DNA from: CAVYTF01 sp963771435
GTDB taxonomy: Bacteria; Bacteroidota; Bacteroidia; Chitinophagales; Chitinophagaceae
Reading direction: 5' to 3'
Length of the DNA: 64,000 nucleotides
NCBI GenBank assembly: GCA_963771435.1
Contig: CAVYTF010000003.1
Location: 62,001-126,000 of the forward strand
Below, one piece after another: positions 26,242 through 34,775 of the stretch. Within the stretch, counting starts at the first letter, position 1, and every line of letters begins with the position of its first letter. The notes beneath the pieces are model-generated. The model made no database searches, had not been told where the DNA came from, and saw only the letters and a program-made list of their open reading frames with translations. The position numbers and the translations under genes were made by a program.

Positions 26242-26313
26242 TAAAGTTACATTTTTCTTTATAGCAATGACGCGCATTAATTGAAGGTTTCCGGTTCATA
26301 CATCTTGCCTTTT

Positions 26314-26398
26314 ACCGTATTTATACGGTGTTGGGTACCGTGAAAATACGGTAAGGGTTACCGTATAAATACGGTAAAAAATACCGTAAAAACACGGT
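26314..26398. repeat. Operator-like array: four 16-bp inverted repeats of the ACCGTATTTATACGGT family
   Basis: Copies start at 26314, 26337, 26360 and 26383, exactly 23 bp apart. The first and third have perfect seven-base arms; the second (ACCGTGAAAATACGGT) and fourth (ACCGTAAAAACACGGT) are altered. The array lies between the ECF operon promoter (minus) and a TAGATTTG element at 26422-26429 (plus), the same layout as the eight-copy array at 18624-18799. Confidence 0.88.
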
Positions 26399-26421
26399 TG
26401 TTTTCACCCTATTGCCCATAG

Positions 26422-26429
26422 TAGATTTG
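26422..26429 (+). promoter_or_regulatory. Predicted -7 element (TAGATTTG) downstream of the four-site array
   Basis: TAGATTTG fits TAnnTTTG and lies 23 bases after the last inverted repeat. It is followed by CATTATGAAAGG, the start of a nine-codon open frame that would be nearly leaderless. The secreted protein gene at 26549 is the first longer gene on this strand. Confidence 0.65.
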
Positions 26430-26548
26430 CATTATGAAAGGAACTAAAAAAAATTTTTTATAAAAATTGTTTCCCTTTTATATCCTGTTTACGACTCATT
26501 AATTGGAAAAAACATTTTATTAAAACAATACCTACTAAAACAAAAAAA

Positions 26549-27094
26549 ATGAAACAGTTCAAAACAACATTTGCAACCATCATTATATTAACATGCTGGA
26601 TATGCAACGCAAACGCTCAAAACATGAGCATACAAAGTAAATATGCCCTGCTGGATTCTTCCATCATGCAACAGGCCGCACCTTTAACAGATGGAACCTC
26701 TCTGCCTTTTCCGCTTAGTGACACCATGGGATACCGCGCCATGGATCACCTGCAAAAGACTTTTGTAAACGTTTGCAACGTAAAATGGGAGAGGACCCCC
26801 GCAAACGGCTACATGGCAGCTTTCATGTACAACAAAACCTCCACTTTGGTTGTGTACAACTGCAAGGGCAACTGGGTGCATACCATATCTAATTATGGAG
26901 AAGCCCAAATGCCGCAAACCATCAGGGAAAAAATACGAAGTGCCTATAGCGGCTACAACATTTCCTACGTGGACGAAGTTGATCTGGGCAATAGCACTGT
27001 TTACCTCGTTCATGTCACAGATGCACACACAACAAAGACCATTCGCGTTTGCGGCGACGCGGTGAATGAAGTGCAAACAGTTTGTAAGGGATAA
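26549..27094 (+). CDS. Secreted PepSY-like (BLIP-like, DUF2874 type) protein
   Basis: A 181-residue protein with a signal peptide (KQFKTTFATIIILTCWICNANA, cut before Q). The mature part carries an alpha/beta module of the PepSY-like/DUF2874 type at about residues 70-165: FVNVCNVKWERTPANGY, then YNCKGNWVHTISNYGEAQMP and IRSAYSGYNISYVDEVD. Such proteins resemble the beta-lactamase inhibitor fold and are thought to bind proteins in the periplasm; the role is not established. It lies downstream of the four-site array and its promoter, divergent from the protease operon, so control by the same regulator is plausible. Terminator at 27131-27153. Confidence 0.75.
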   Translation: MKQFKTTFATIIILTCWICNANAQNMSIQSKYALLDSSIMQQAAPLTDGTSLPFPLSDTMGYRAMDHLQKTFVNVCNVKWERTPANGYMAAFMYNKTSTLVVYNCKGNWVHTISNYGEAQMPQTIREKIRSAYSGYNISYVDEVDLGNSTVYLVHVTDAHTTKTIRVCGDAVNEVQTVCKG

Positions 27095-27130
27095 ACTTTT
27101 TATGGCACATATAGGCAATTAACACTCCGA

Positions 27131-27153
27131 CCCCTGATTCTTCAGGGGTTTTT
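27131..27153 (+). terminator. Rho-independent terminator after the PepSY-like gene
   Basis: CCCCTGA and TCAGGGG form a seven-base-pair stem with a short loop, followed by TTTTTC. Confidence 0.8.
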
Positions 27154-27220
27154 CTTTTGGAGGGATACGCTTTTCTCAGCATCTTCGTTATAATTACTCG
27201 GAAAATTGTAACTTTCATTC

Positions 27221-27971
27221 ATGCAAAAACTTTTATTAGCCTCAATTTTTGCTTTCGCGCTGGCCTGCTCCCTTTTCAGTTGCAAAAAAACAGAAACGCC
27301 TCCTTATGTTCCCCTGTCAGCTTATTATCCCCTCAACGTTGGCAGTTCTTTTACTTACCGTTTAGACTCCACCGTCCTTGCTCCTTTCGGAACCGCCCTG
27401 GTTACCGACAGCTATCTCTTAAAAGAACAGCATCGTTTCCACTTTCAACGACAATGCCGGCCGGCTTTCCTATCTTGTATATCGTTTCATCACCGATACC
27501 CTGCAACTTCAACCCTGGCAATATCTTTCCACTTATTATATCACCCCAACGGCAACCACCATCGAGGTAATGGACGATAATAATCTCCGGTTCATCAAAC
27601 TTGCCGCGCCGCCGGTGAATGGCGTTTCATGGCAGGGCAACACTTATATTGATACAAAATCTGCCACTTCGCCCGTTCAGTATATGGATGGATGGAACTA
27701 CACCTACCAAAATGTGAACCTGCCCGACACCGTCCTAAAAGGAGTGGTCGACAGCTCCATCACCGTTTTGCAGGTGGACGAACTCATCCCTGATGAGCCA
27801 TTTGACCCCACCATTTACCAGCAAAACAACTATTCCATTGAAGTATATGGAAAAGGCATCGGCCTCATCTACAAAGAATTTCTTCACTGGACATGGCAGC
27901 CAACTCCCGAGCCCGCCTCCTACCAGGACGATAGTTATGGCTTCAAAATAAACCTCATCAGCAATAATTAA
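27221..27971 (+). CDS. Putative lipoprotein of unknown function, frame broken by one extra base
   Basis: The first frame starts MQKLLLASIFAFALACSLFS and has a lipobox-like LFSC, so a lipid-anchored protein is likely. The frame must shift near 27426 (AAAAGAACAGC, one A too many); the second frame then reads continuously (IVSTFNDNAGRLSYLVYRF) to the stop at 27971, giving about 249 residues. Both parts have coding character and no other damage, so a consensus error fits better than decay. The sequence alternates strands and has TYRLDSTV and DSSITVLQVDE segments. No family was recognised. Confidence 0.65.
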
Positions 27972-28083
27972 AAGAGAAAAAATAGCACTCCTCCATCAGC
28001 CCATCAGCCTCTTTTTAAACACAGTCCCAAACAAAAAGACCCTCCACCAAAGTGAAAGGTCTTCCTTCTCAAACCCTCATCAA

Positions 28084-28134
28084 TTTTTATTTTTTACTTT
28101 TTACTTTTTACTTTTTACTTTTTATTTTTTACTT
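28084..28134. repeat. Tandem ACTTTTT heptamer tract
   Basis: About six near-perfect copies of ACTTTTT/ATTTTTT lie immediately downstream of the stop codon of the minus-strand gene at 28136. A shorter tract with similar words is at about 2278-2312. Such tracts are prone to slippage. Confidence 0.7.
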
Positions 28135-28135
28135 C

Positions 28136-29032
28136 TCATGCGCTCATCACAAACAACAGGTCCATCTGCTGCCCCGTCTTTATCGTAAACACCTGCGTCT
28201 GGTCTTTAAACCCCGTCGCCTGCACCAGCATCTCCAGTTCCCCGCCTTTAAATTTCTCCAGTGCCCCCGTCCCCAGCAGGTCGCCCACCACGCTCAGCCC
28301 AAGTGAAGGGATGCTTATAGTAGCGTTAGGCACCGGCACAGTATGCGCCGCGTCGCTGTACACATGCGCCGTCACCATCGTATGAATATGATGCACATCC
28401 CCCACCTTCCGGTTGTTTTTATATTCGTTCACCATGTCAATATTGTCCGCCGCATATTCCGGTATCAGCAGGTTATCAATACTGTGCAGCAGGTCGTTCT
28501 CATCGTTCAGCGTTTTCACCAGGCTCTCCGTCCCCACCTTCGCCAGCTTTATCGCCTGCTGCGGCGTCCCTATCAGTTCGGCAAAATCATCCACCGTTGT
28601 CTGCGCCGCGTCCACCTGCTTCTGCACAATATTCGCCACCGCCAGCGCCAGTATATTAGCATTCAGCCCGTCAATAATATTCTGTGCAAACCCAGCCACC
28701 TCCGTGTCGGGTATTCTAAAATCATCCACTTGCACGTCAAACAGCTTCACCAGCACCCCGTTCCCCATGCTCTTCGCCCACACCATCGCCTTCCGAGACA
28801 GCGGCACTATCGCGTTCGCCAGCGTCAGCCATGCCGACTGTTTATCCGTCGTTTGCCCCTCGCTCTCCGTATCCTGCAGGCTCGTGTACTGCTTCAGCGG
28901 CGCAAACCCATCTTGAAAAGAAGTGACAAAACCCCATAGCATCGGAAAAGTCTGCAGCGTCACAGCATATTTCGTAAAAAAAAGCATCATCCTGGCAAAC
29001 ATATTTGCCGTGTTTGTTTGTGAGTGGTTCAT
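28136..29032 (-). CDS. Hypothetical protein with C-terminal carboxypeptidase-regulatory-like beta domain
   Basis: A 298-residue protein, no signal peptide. Residues 1-200 are predicted helical (MLFFTKYAVTLQTFPMLWGF, then NIIDGLNANILALAVANIV). The last 90 residues look like a small beta sandwich (AHVYSDAAHTVPVPNATISI, then GFKDQTQVFTIKTGQQMDLL), similar in style to CarboxypepD_reg or transthyretin-like domains. Base composition is clearly richer in G and C than the genes on its left side. A run of ACTTTTT repeats lies just beyond its stop codon (28084-28134). Function unknown. Confidence 0.6.
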   Translation of the reverse strand: MNHSQTNTANMFARMMLFFTKYAVTLQTFPMLWGFVTSFQDGFAPLKQYTSLQDTESEGQTTDKQSAWLTLANAIVPLSRKAMVWAKSMGNGVLVKLFDVQVDDFRIPDTEVAGFAQNIIDGLNANILALAVANIVQKQVDAAQTTVDDFAELIGTPQQAIKLAKVGTESLVKTLNDENDLLHSIDNLLIPEYAADNIDMVNEYKNNRKVGDVHHIHTMVTAHVYSDAAHTVPVPNATISIPSLGLSVVGDLLGTGALEKFKGGELEMLVQATGFKDQTQVFTIKTGQQMDLLFVMSA

Positions 29033-29179
29033 ATTTTTATGGTTTTAGAACATAAAAATATAAATTTTGGAGAAAAGAAATAATTTTTTTTAGGGAAAAA
29101 TATTGGAAGGATAATAGATAGCTGAAGTTTATTAATCTATCCATATACATAACGTCAATGTGTGTTGTAAAAACTATTC

Positions 29180-30067
29180 TTAATAAAAGCTGCTAAAAAT
29201 GTCATCTTTTAATTTACCTCCCCATTGAGGGTTGCTCAAATTTTTGTAGGCTTCTTTAGAAATGAATTCAAGATATTCTTTGTTTGAACAAGCAACATAA
29301 CGATGAGCGTAATGAAATAATAAAAGGTCAGTCATAATACTAAAGACTGGTTCCAACGTTTTTGGCTTATTTAATTTAGTTGATATAATTAAAATTTTGG
29401 ATGAAAGTGGGAAAATTAAATCTTCGTGCAAACTTGAAAAGTCCTTATATTCTTTAAAGATTATTGGATTATCTGTTGTAATATGAAAAGACTCTTGTCT
29501 GTAATACACTCCCCAATTATCGTTATTTAATTTTTTATATTTATCAGTAAATGAAGTAATAGGAAGCAAGATTGGATAAAGTTTTTTCCATAAATCAATA
29601 TCGCCCATCATTTTTTCCATTTCAATGTTTCGCAGACCTGTGCTTTTATCAAAGAAGCCGAATCCTAAATCTTCAAATGAAAATTTGTCTATAATTTCAG
29701 AACGCAATTTGTCATTAGCGGGTGTTCTCCAAAATGTGGATATTATAAAGAACCTTATTATATAAAGCCTTTTTGGAGTTAAAATATTATCACTCGGATT
29801 TGAATTTCTAATTTCATCTAATACAGTTGCAGAACGATTATCAAAATGGCTAAGCATTTCTTCTGGTAAGTCGAACTTATGAACTTCATTAGTCTCTTGA
29901 TGTTTTATTGTACCAGTATTTCTGTGATTTTCAGCAAAGGAATTATCAGGATTTGATTTCCATATTTTTTTTGTCTGCTTATCAAATACAAAGAATTGAT
30001 TTTCTTTGTCAACAAACCCTTTTAAATAAAATCGAGGTATATAATGATGTTTTTTTGAAGCTGTCAT
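29180..30067 (-). CDS. DUF4238 domain-containing protein
   Basis: The chosen start MTASKKHHYIPRFYLKGF gives 295 residues; the motif HHYIPRFYLKGF is the signature of DUF4238. Further family features are the conserved FDKQTKKIW and a central helix-rich part, with a late WGVYYRQESFHITTDNPI segment. The function of the family is unknown; its members are patchily distributed and often lie among accessory genes. The gene is AT-rich compared with neighbours such as the one at 28136, a sign of recent transfer. It forms an islet with the two following minus-strand genes. Confidence 0.8.
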   Translation of the reverse strand: MTASKKHHYIPRFYLKGFVDKENQFFVFDKQTKKIWKSNPDNSFAENHRNTGTIKHQETNEVHKFDLPEEMLSHFDNRSATVLDEIRNSNPSDNILTPKRLYIIRFFIISTFWRTPANDKLRSEIIDKFSFEDLGFGFFDKSTGLRNIEMEKMMGDIDLWKKLYPILLPITSFTDKYKKLNNDNWGVYYRQESFHITTDNPIIFKEYKDFSSLHEDLIFPLSSKILIISTKLNKPKTLEPVFSIMTDLLLFHYAHRYVACSNKEYLEFISKEAYKNLSNPQWGGKLKDDIFSSFY

Positions 30068-30134
30068 AAATTGCACAAAAAATTCAATCATTTGAGATGA
30101 CATGACAATAATGAACTGTCAGCCGAACAAATTC

Positions 30135-31058
30135 TTAATTGTTAAAGTCCGACAAGCGTTTTATTCTTTTTAAAAATTCTTCGAAATGTTGTTTCATAAC
30201 TTGATGCCAATTTTCAAAATCATCTGCAACTTTTATGTTGTGTATTTGAATGCTTGAATAGATGAACGTCGCATTTTTTAATTGGATAATAAGATAATGT
30301 GCCAAAGGAATCGTCATAGTGAATTTTAAAAGTCCTGCTTTTAAAGGTTCAACAAAATTTTCTTGATAAAATTTAAGGTCTGAATATTCAGTTTTCTTTT
30401 CATGAAATTCAATCATAGTATCATTAATGAAAGACCAAAACTCATTTGCGTTTTTAAGTATTTCATTATTGATTAATAAGCCTGCTGCGTCATCCATTGA
30501 TTTTTCAACAATATTTTTTAGGGAATTTTTTCGCTCATAATCAAAGTCAAAAGATTTACGCAAACTATCTTTTATAATAGTTATGTTGCCATCAAAATAA
30601 TTCAATGTTGATATGATGTCTCTGAACTCGTCAATAAGGCTTTGACTGTCTCCAAATTCACCTAAGTACGAATGATAGTAATCCTCTTGATTAATTTTAT
30701 TGACAATTCTATCAAGTTCATTTAGTGGGATATAAGTTAGTAGTGGTAAGTCAACAGAGTTTTTTCTTATTTTGTCTGCATAGGTTTTGAAATGTTCAAT
30801 TTGTAATGGCAATCCTTTTTCAATACTTCTAATAAGCGATTGTAAATATTTTAATTTCTCTTTTTGAAATTGCACTCGTCTATCTTCATCCTTTTGCTTA
30901 TCATTTTGAAAAGTTCTGTACAAAGCCCAAATTGTCGCTCCAGAACCAATAGCCGCTCCGATTATTGTGTTCAATAAGTCAAGCCACCAATTACAGGTTA
31001 TGTCAAGAATAATTATCAATGTTTGGCGGTTAAATTTTACTATCGGTAGGTGTCCCAC
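30135..31058 (-). CDS. Membrane-anchored helical protein of unknown function
   Basis: About 300 residues with one membrane helix near the N terminus (LLNTIIGAAIGSGATIWALY) followed by a charged coiled-coil linker (NDKQKDEDRRVQFQKEKLKY) and a mainly helical body. The listed start is a GTG that lies inside a repeated hairpin segment (31039-31157), so the true start may be up to 35 codons later. The gene is AT-rich and lies between a DUF4238 gene and a PLD gene. No family was recognised. The layout (short anchor, long soluble helical domain) recalls small membrane effectors of accessory loci, but that is only inference. Confidence 0.55.
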   Translation of the reverse strand: MGHLPIVKFNRQTLIIILDITCNWWLDLLNTIIGAAIGSGATIWALYRTFQNDKQKDEDRRVQFQKEKLKYLQSLIRSIEKGLPLQIEHFKTYADKIRKNSVDLPLLTYIPLNELDRIVNKINQEDYYHSYLGEFGDSQSLIDEFRDIISTLNYFDGNITIIKDSLRKSFDFDYERKNSLKNIVEKSMDDAAGLLINNEILKNANEFWSFINDTMIEFHEKKTEYSDLKFYQENFVEPLKAGLLKFTMTIPLAHYLIIQLKNATFIYSSIQIHNIKVADDFENWHQVMKQHFEEFLKRIKRLSDFNN

Positions 31059-31157
31059 CCACCTAAATACTTGTTTTTTTCCCTATCGGTAGGTATCCCC
31101 ACCTATCAAAATACTTGTTTATTCTTCCAATAAATATACATAAAAGCACATTAGTTG
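31039..31157. repeat. Repeated promoter-like segment, copy A (with two hairpin units)
   Basis: Two versions of a GGTAGGTGTCCCACCCACCT-like hairpin unit are followed by TACTTGTTTATTCTTCCA, then AATAAATATACATAAAAGC and ATTAGTTGGCA. The same series with one hairpin lies at 31970-32041. The two copies flank the PLD gene and each lies at the 5' side of a minus-strand gene. Confidence 0.8.
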
Positions 31158-31202
31158 GCACTCTCTCCTTTACGCCGCTGTTGGTCTTCTTGACCAACAG
31201 TA

Positions 31203-31928
31203 TTAGAAACTATGAATTTCTTGAGCTTTTTTCCAATACTTTTTTAATATTGGTCTGTTTACACTTGTTTCGCCATATGAGGCCTCACCTGAAAAATGGC
31301 AGAACTTTTCTTTATAATCAGGGTCGCTATATTCACTCCATTTTTTATAAGCGTCGTAGCTCATTGGTTTGTCAATGTTAAAAGGAATTTCTACTCCTGT
31401 CCTTATACAAAAACCTGTTGAATTTCTGTTTGCTTTTTCAATTGGTTGTTTAGTGTCTGCTTGTTTTATGAAGGGTGCTTTTGTGGTGCCAACATCAAAA
31501 CGTTGACTTGTGTCGTTAATGTAATCAACTTCTTTATATGCTTCTTCAAAAAGTGCAGTGTCGGCAGAGTCGTGTTTATCAATTAAGACACCCATTTCTT
31601 TATTATTAGCCATAGAAAATTCATAAAGATTCAAAGATGTTATTATCATCTTATCATCATTTAAATAACACTTCGCATGTAAGTCTTCGTTGTATTTTAA
31701 AATTAGGAAACGAAGTCCTTGTAAAAATTTCAGTTCATCAGGTTTTAGTTCCTGTTTACCAAAAACAACTGTCGTTATTCTGTCCTTGCTGTTGCGATAA
31801 GCAAGAAGTTCTCGAAAGTCTTTTGACAACTTTAAATATGGAGAAATTAAAATTAATTTTTCTCCTGCATTTTTAATGAGGTCTTCAATTTCAGAAACTG
31901 CTTTTCTTGTGTTTAAAAATTTTGCCAT
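31203..31928 (-). CDS. Phospholipase D-like domain protein with C-terminal Cys-rich finger
   Basis: A 241-residue protein. The PLD domain covers about residues 1-135 with a single HxK motif (DLHAKCYLND) followed by the N-containing TSLNLYEFS; single-motif members act as dimers and many are nucleases. The C-terminal 60 residues carry FCIRTGVEIPF and FCHFSGEAS, paired Cys motifs that could form a degenerate zinc ribbon, linked by a YDAYKKWSEYSDPDYKEKFC stretch. The gene is AT-rich and flanked by near-identical repeats (31039-31157 and 31970-32041). A nuclease role, perhaps in defence, is inferred from family and context. Confidence 0.78.
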   Translation of the reverse strand: MAKFLNTRKAVSEIEDLIKNAGEKLILISPYLKLSKDFRELLAYRNSKDRITTVVFGKQELKPDELKFLQGLRFLILKYNEDLHAKCYLNDDKMIITSLNLYEFSMANNKEMGVLIDKHDSADTALFEEAYKEVDYINDTSQRFDVGTTKAPFIKQADTKQPIEKANRNSTGFCIRTGVEIPFNIDKPMSYDAYKKWSEYSDPDYKEKFCHFSGEASYGETSVNRPILKKYWKKAQEIHSF

Positions 31929-31969
31929 TGGTTTGATTATTAGCGAGTGTTATTTAAAGTTTTTCTTTA

Positions 31970-32041
31970 TCGGTAGGTGTCTCACCTACCGAAATCCTTG
32001 TTATTCTTCCAGTAAATATACATAAAAGCATATTAGTTGGC
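31970..32041. repeat. Repeated promoter-like segment, copy B
   Basis: CGGTAGGTGTCTCACCTACC forms a nine-base-pair hairpin, followed by TTATTCTTCCAGTAAATATA and CATAAAAGCATATTAGTTGG. This matches copy A at 31039-31157 with few changes. It is upstream of the PLD gene start at 31928. Confidence 0.8.
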
Positions 32042-32053
32042 AGTAACAGAACC

Positions 32054-32263
32054 AATAAAGCTCCTCACAGCACGAATAAAGCTCTTCACAGAACGAATAA
32101 AGCTCCTCACACCACGAATAAAGCTCCTCACAGCACGAATAAAGCTCTTCACAGAACGAATAAAGCTCTTCACAGAGCGAATAAAGCTCCTCACAGAGCG
32201 AATAAAGCTTATCACAGCACGAATAAAGCGGTTCACAGCACGAATAAAGCGGTTCACAGAAGC
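32054..32263. repeat. Minisatellite, ten 21-bp units (core AATAAAGCTCCTCACAG)
   Basis: Ten units follow each other without gaps. Variation is concentrated at two places in the unit (CTCCTC / CTCTTC / CGGTTC, and the last five bases). Because 21 is a multiple of three, all frames stay open and give seven-residue repeats, but no start signal or conserved protein is visible. It lies just beyond the stop codon of the rsmB-like gene at 32274. With copy B it fills the 31929-32273 gap. Confidence 0.92.
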
Positions 32264-32273
32264 TACTTTCCAA

Positions 32274-33441
32274 CTAACGGGAACGAAAAAGCGCAGCAAA
32301 CATGGTGTCAGCTTTCAATTCATAACCCTTTATAAGGCCCGTCTTTATAATTTCAAGCGGAAAAGCCTCCTGAATGAACTGTAAGGCCCCCTCATTCTCC
32401 TTTTTAAAAACCGAACAGGTTATATACAGGAAATAACCCCCCGCAGAGAGATGAGGGATAACATTACTGGCTATTTTTTGCTGCAAAAGGGCATATTCCG
32501 CGATCTTATTCTCCCTAAAAAAATACAATTGCTCCGGCGTTCTTGCCCATGTGCCGCTCCCCGAGCAGGGAGCGTCGCAAACAATAAGATCAAAGTTTGT
32601 GTTTGGCGGGTTAAGCGGCTTGGTTAAGTCCGCAACAAAAGACCTGTAACTTTTTATGCCCGCTTCACGAAATCTTTGCTGAAGATTATGAATAATAGTC
32701 GGCCGAATATCCGAAACAGTCAGAGAAATATTCTTCATCACATCATATATAAGTATAGATTTCCCCCCACTTGCCGCGCAACAATCCCAAACAGTGGTTG
32801 GTTGATGGTTTATAGTCGATGGAAGGAAGGCGGCAATGCCTTGGGAAGAAAGATCCTGTATCACTGCCTCTTCATTTAGTTTCAAAACAGCGTCAATTTT
32901 GCTCGCATTGGGCAGCCTTAAGCAGGAAACACCCATTTGCTGAAATGAAATGGCTGCTTTGGTTAATTTATCAAAAACAATTTGCTCTTTTCCCGGCCTT
33001 ATGCGCAGGAAAAGATCAGGTTGAATTAAATGAGAGATAGCAAAACTGTCCCCATCAACCGTTTGGCTCAGTTCATCAATAAAGGGAAAAATATTTTGGG
33101 GTAAAAAGGAAGGATACTTGGTTTGAATAAAAGCAATTCGTTGGGGTAAATCAGTATTCCAGTTTGCTATCCAGTCTTCATCGAACAAAACTGCATAGCT
33201 GTCGGCATTTTCATTACACAAAAACAAGGCGATCTTCGAATCTTTCGGCAGCATCCAGGTCTTTTAAAGCATGTCCCAAGCGATAATAACAATAACACAA
33301 ATGCGAAATAGACCTCCTGTCCTGCGAACCGTATTTTTTGTGTTGGGAAAAGTATTGTTTAAGAAAATGAGCCAGCGGAATGGTTCCGTCATACAAAGAA
33401 ATAAGAAGAACGGCGGTATTAAAATGAGACTGGATGCGCAT
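32274..33441 (-). CDS. RsmB/NOP family rRNA (cytosine-C5) methyltransferase, frame broken once
   Basis: The N-terminal frame starts MRIQSHFNTAVLLISLYDG at 33441 and matches the helical NusB-like part. One extra base near 33257 is needed to explain the move to the frame that continues KDSKIALFLCNENAD down to 32274, about 388 residues in total. The SAM site is VWDCCAASGGKS, and the catalytic motifs CDAPCSGSGTWARTPE (PC motif) and FLYITCSVFKKENE (TC motif) are intact. The family methylates cytosines in 16S rRNA. A small insertion with STINHQPTTV precedes the SAM motif. The shift is probably a consensus error. Confidence 0.85.
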
Positions 33442-33487
33442 AAAAAGATCCCGCTTCTGCGGAATCCAAAATTATCTGAAATATATT

Positions 33488-34742
33488 TTATAATTCGAGC
33501 AAAGCTTTCACAGGGTCTTTGCCAAACAAAAGCAGTTCAGGGTTTTCAAGCAACTCCTTCACCCGAACAAGAAAACTTACGCTTTCCCTGCCGTCAATAA
33601 TGCGGTGGTCATAACTAAGAGCCACATACATCATTGGGCGGATGATAACTTGGCCGTTTATCGCCATCGGCCTTTCCTGAATTTTGTGCATCCCTAAAAT
33701 AGCGCTCTGCGGAAGGTTGATGATGGGTGTGCTCATCAGGCTGCCAAATACGCCGCCGTTGGTGATAGTGAAAGTGCCGCCGGTAAGTTCTTCCATGGTT
33801 AATTTATTATCACGCGCTTTGCCTGCCAGCTCGATCACTTTCTTTTCAATATCTGCCATGCTGAGGCTTTCCACATTTCTTATCACTGGAACAGTAAGGC
33901 CGCGCGGTGTGCTTACGGCAATGCTGATGTCGGCATAATCATGATAAACGAGTTCATCGATATCAATATAGGCATTCACTGAAGGCCATTCGCTCAACGC
34001 CAGCGCACAGGCTTTTGCAAAGAAGCTCATGAAGCCTAGGTTCACGCCATGCGCTTCCTTGAATTTGTCTTTATGTGTTTTGCGAACATCCATGATGCGC
34101 GTCATGTCCACTTCGTTGAAAGTGGTGAGCATAGCTGTTGTATTCTTTGATTCCACCAACCGCCTGCTGATTGTCTTCCGCAGGTTACTCATTTTCTCAT
34201 GACGTACGTTGCGACTCATTAATGCTGTTCCTTCAAAAGCTTTTTTGCCGGGATGTTCAAGAGCTTCAAGTACATCATGTTTTAATATTTTACCGTTTTC
34301 CCCGGAGGCATTTATAGTTGCGGGATTTACTTTCTTATCAGCGATCATTGCTGCTGCAACAGGCGTTGCTTTAACTTCAGGAAGTGCTGGTTGAGGATTG
34401 CTGATTGAGAGCTCTTGTTGTTTCGCTGGTTCCTCAGCTTTAATAACTTTTACTTCTTCCTTCGGACTTTCAGACTTACTAACTTTCAGGCTTGTTTCGG
34501 GCTTTGCCGCTGTTTCATCAATATTTGCAAGCAACGAACCGATCTGAAGCGTGTCATTTTCCTTTGCAATGATCTTTAAAATACCTGATTGTTCAGCATT
34601 CACTTCAAAAGTTGCTTTCTCGCTTTCAAGTTCAGCAATTACATCATCACGATCAACATATTCGCCGTTTTTCTTTATCCATTTTAAGCAGTGTTACTTC
34701 ACTTATTGATTCTCCAACCGGGGGAACTTTAATTTCAATCAT
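33488..34742 (-). CDS. odhB: 2-oxoglutarate dehydrogenase E2, dihydrolipoyl succinyltransferase, frame broken once
   Basis: The start codon at 34742 gives MIEIKVPPVGESISEVTLLK, the usual lipoyl domain start. One extra base near 34683 (in a run of A on the minus strand) interrupts the frame; the next frame continues with the lipoyl domain (ELESEKATFEVNAEQSG), in which the Lys of ESEKA receives lipoate. A Pro/Ala/Lys-rich linker, a peripheral subunit-binding domain (about residues 110-150) and the catalytic domain ending SYDHRIIDGRESVSFL follow, with His and Asp of the DHRxxDG motif present. It transfers the succinyl group to CoA. It is coupled to odhA 34 bases upstream. Confidence 0.92.
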
Positions 34743-34775
34743 TAGTATCTTTTATTAATTCTTTAAATTGCTATA

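Noticed and set aside
28343..28939. Arg/His-rich open frames antisense to the gene at 28136
   Set aside because: Composition is extreme and the minus-strand frame has normal protein character.
29100..32041. Integron cassette array with attC sites
   Set aside because: Short words such as GCCGAAC and TTGGCAC occur at gene borders, but no pair fits the attC core rules and no integrase is present.
32001..32384. Small heptad-repeat proteins on both strands
   Set aside because: Open frames in several phases at once are expected from a 21-bp tandem repeat; codon use is not coding-like and no conserved ends are visible.
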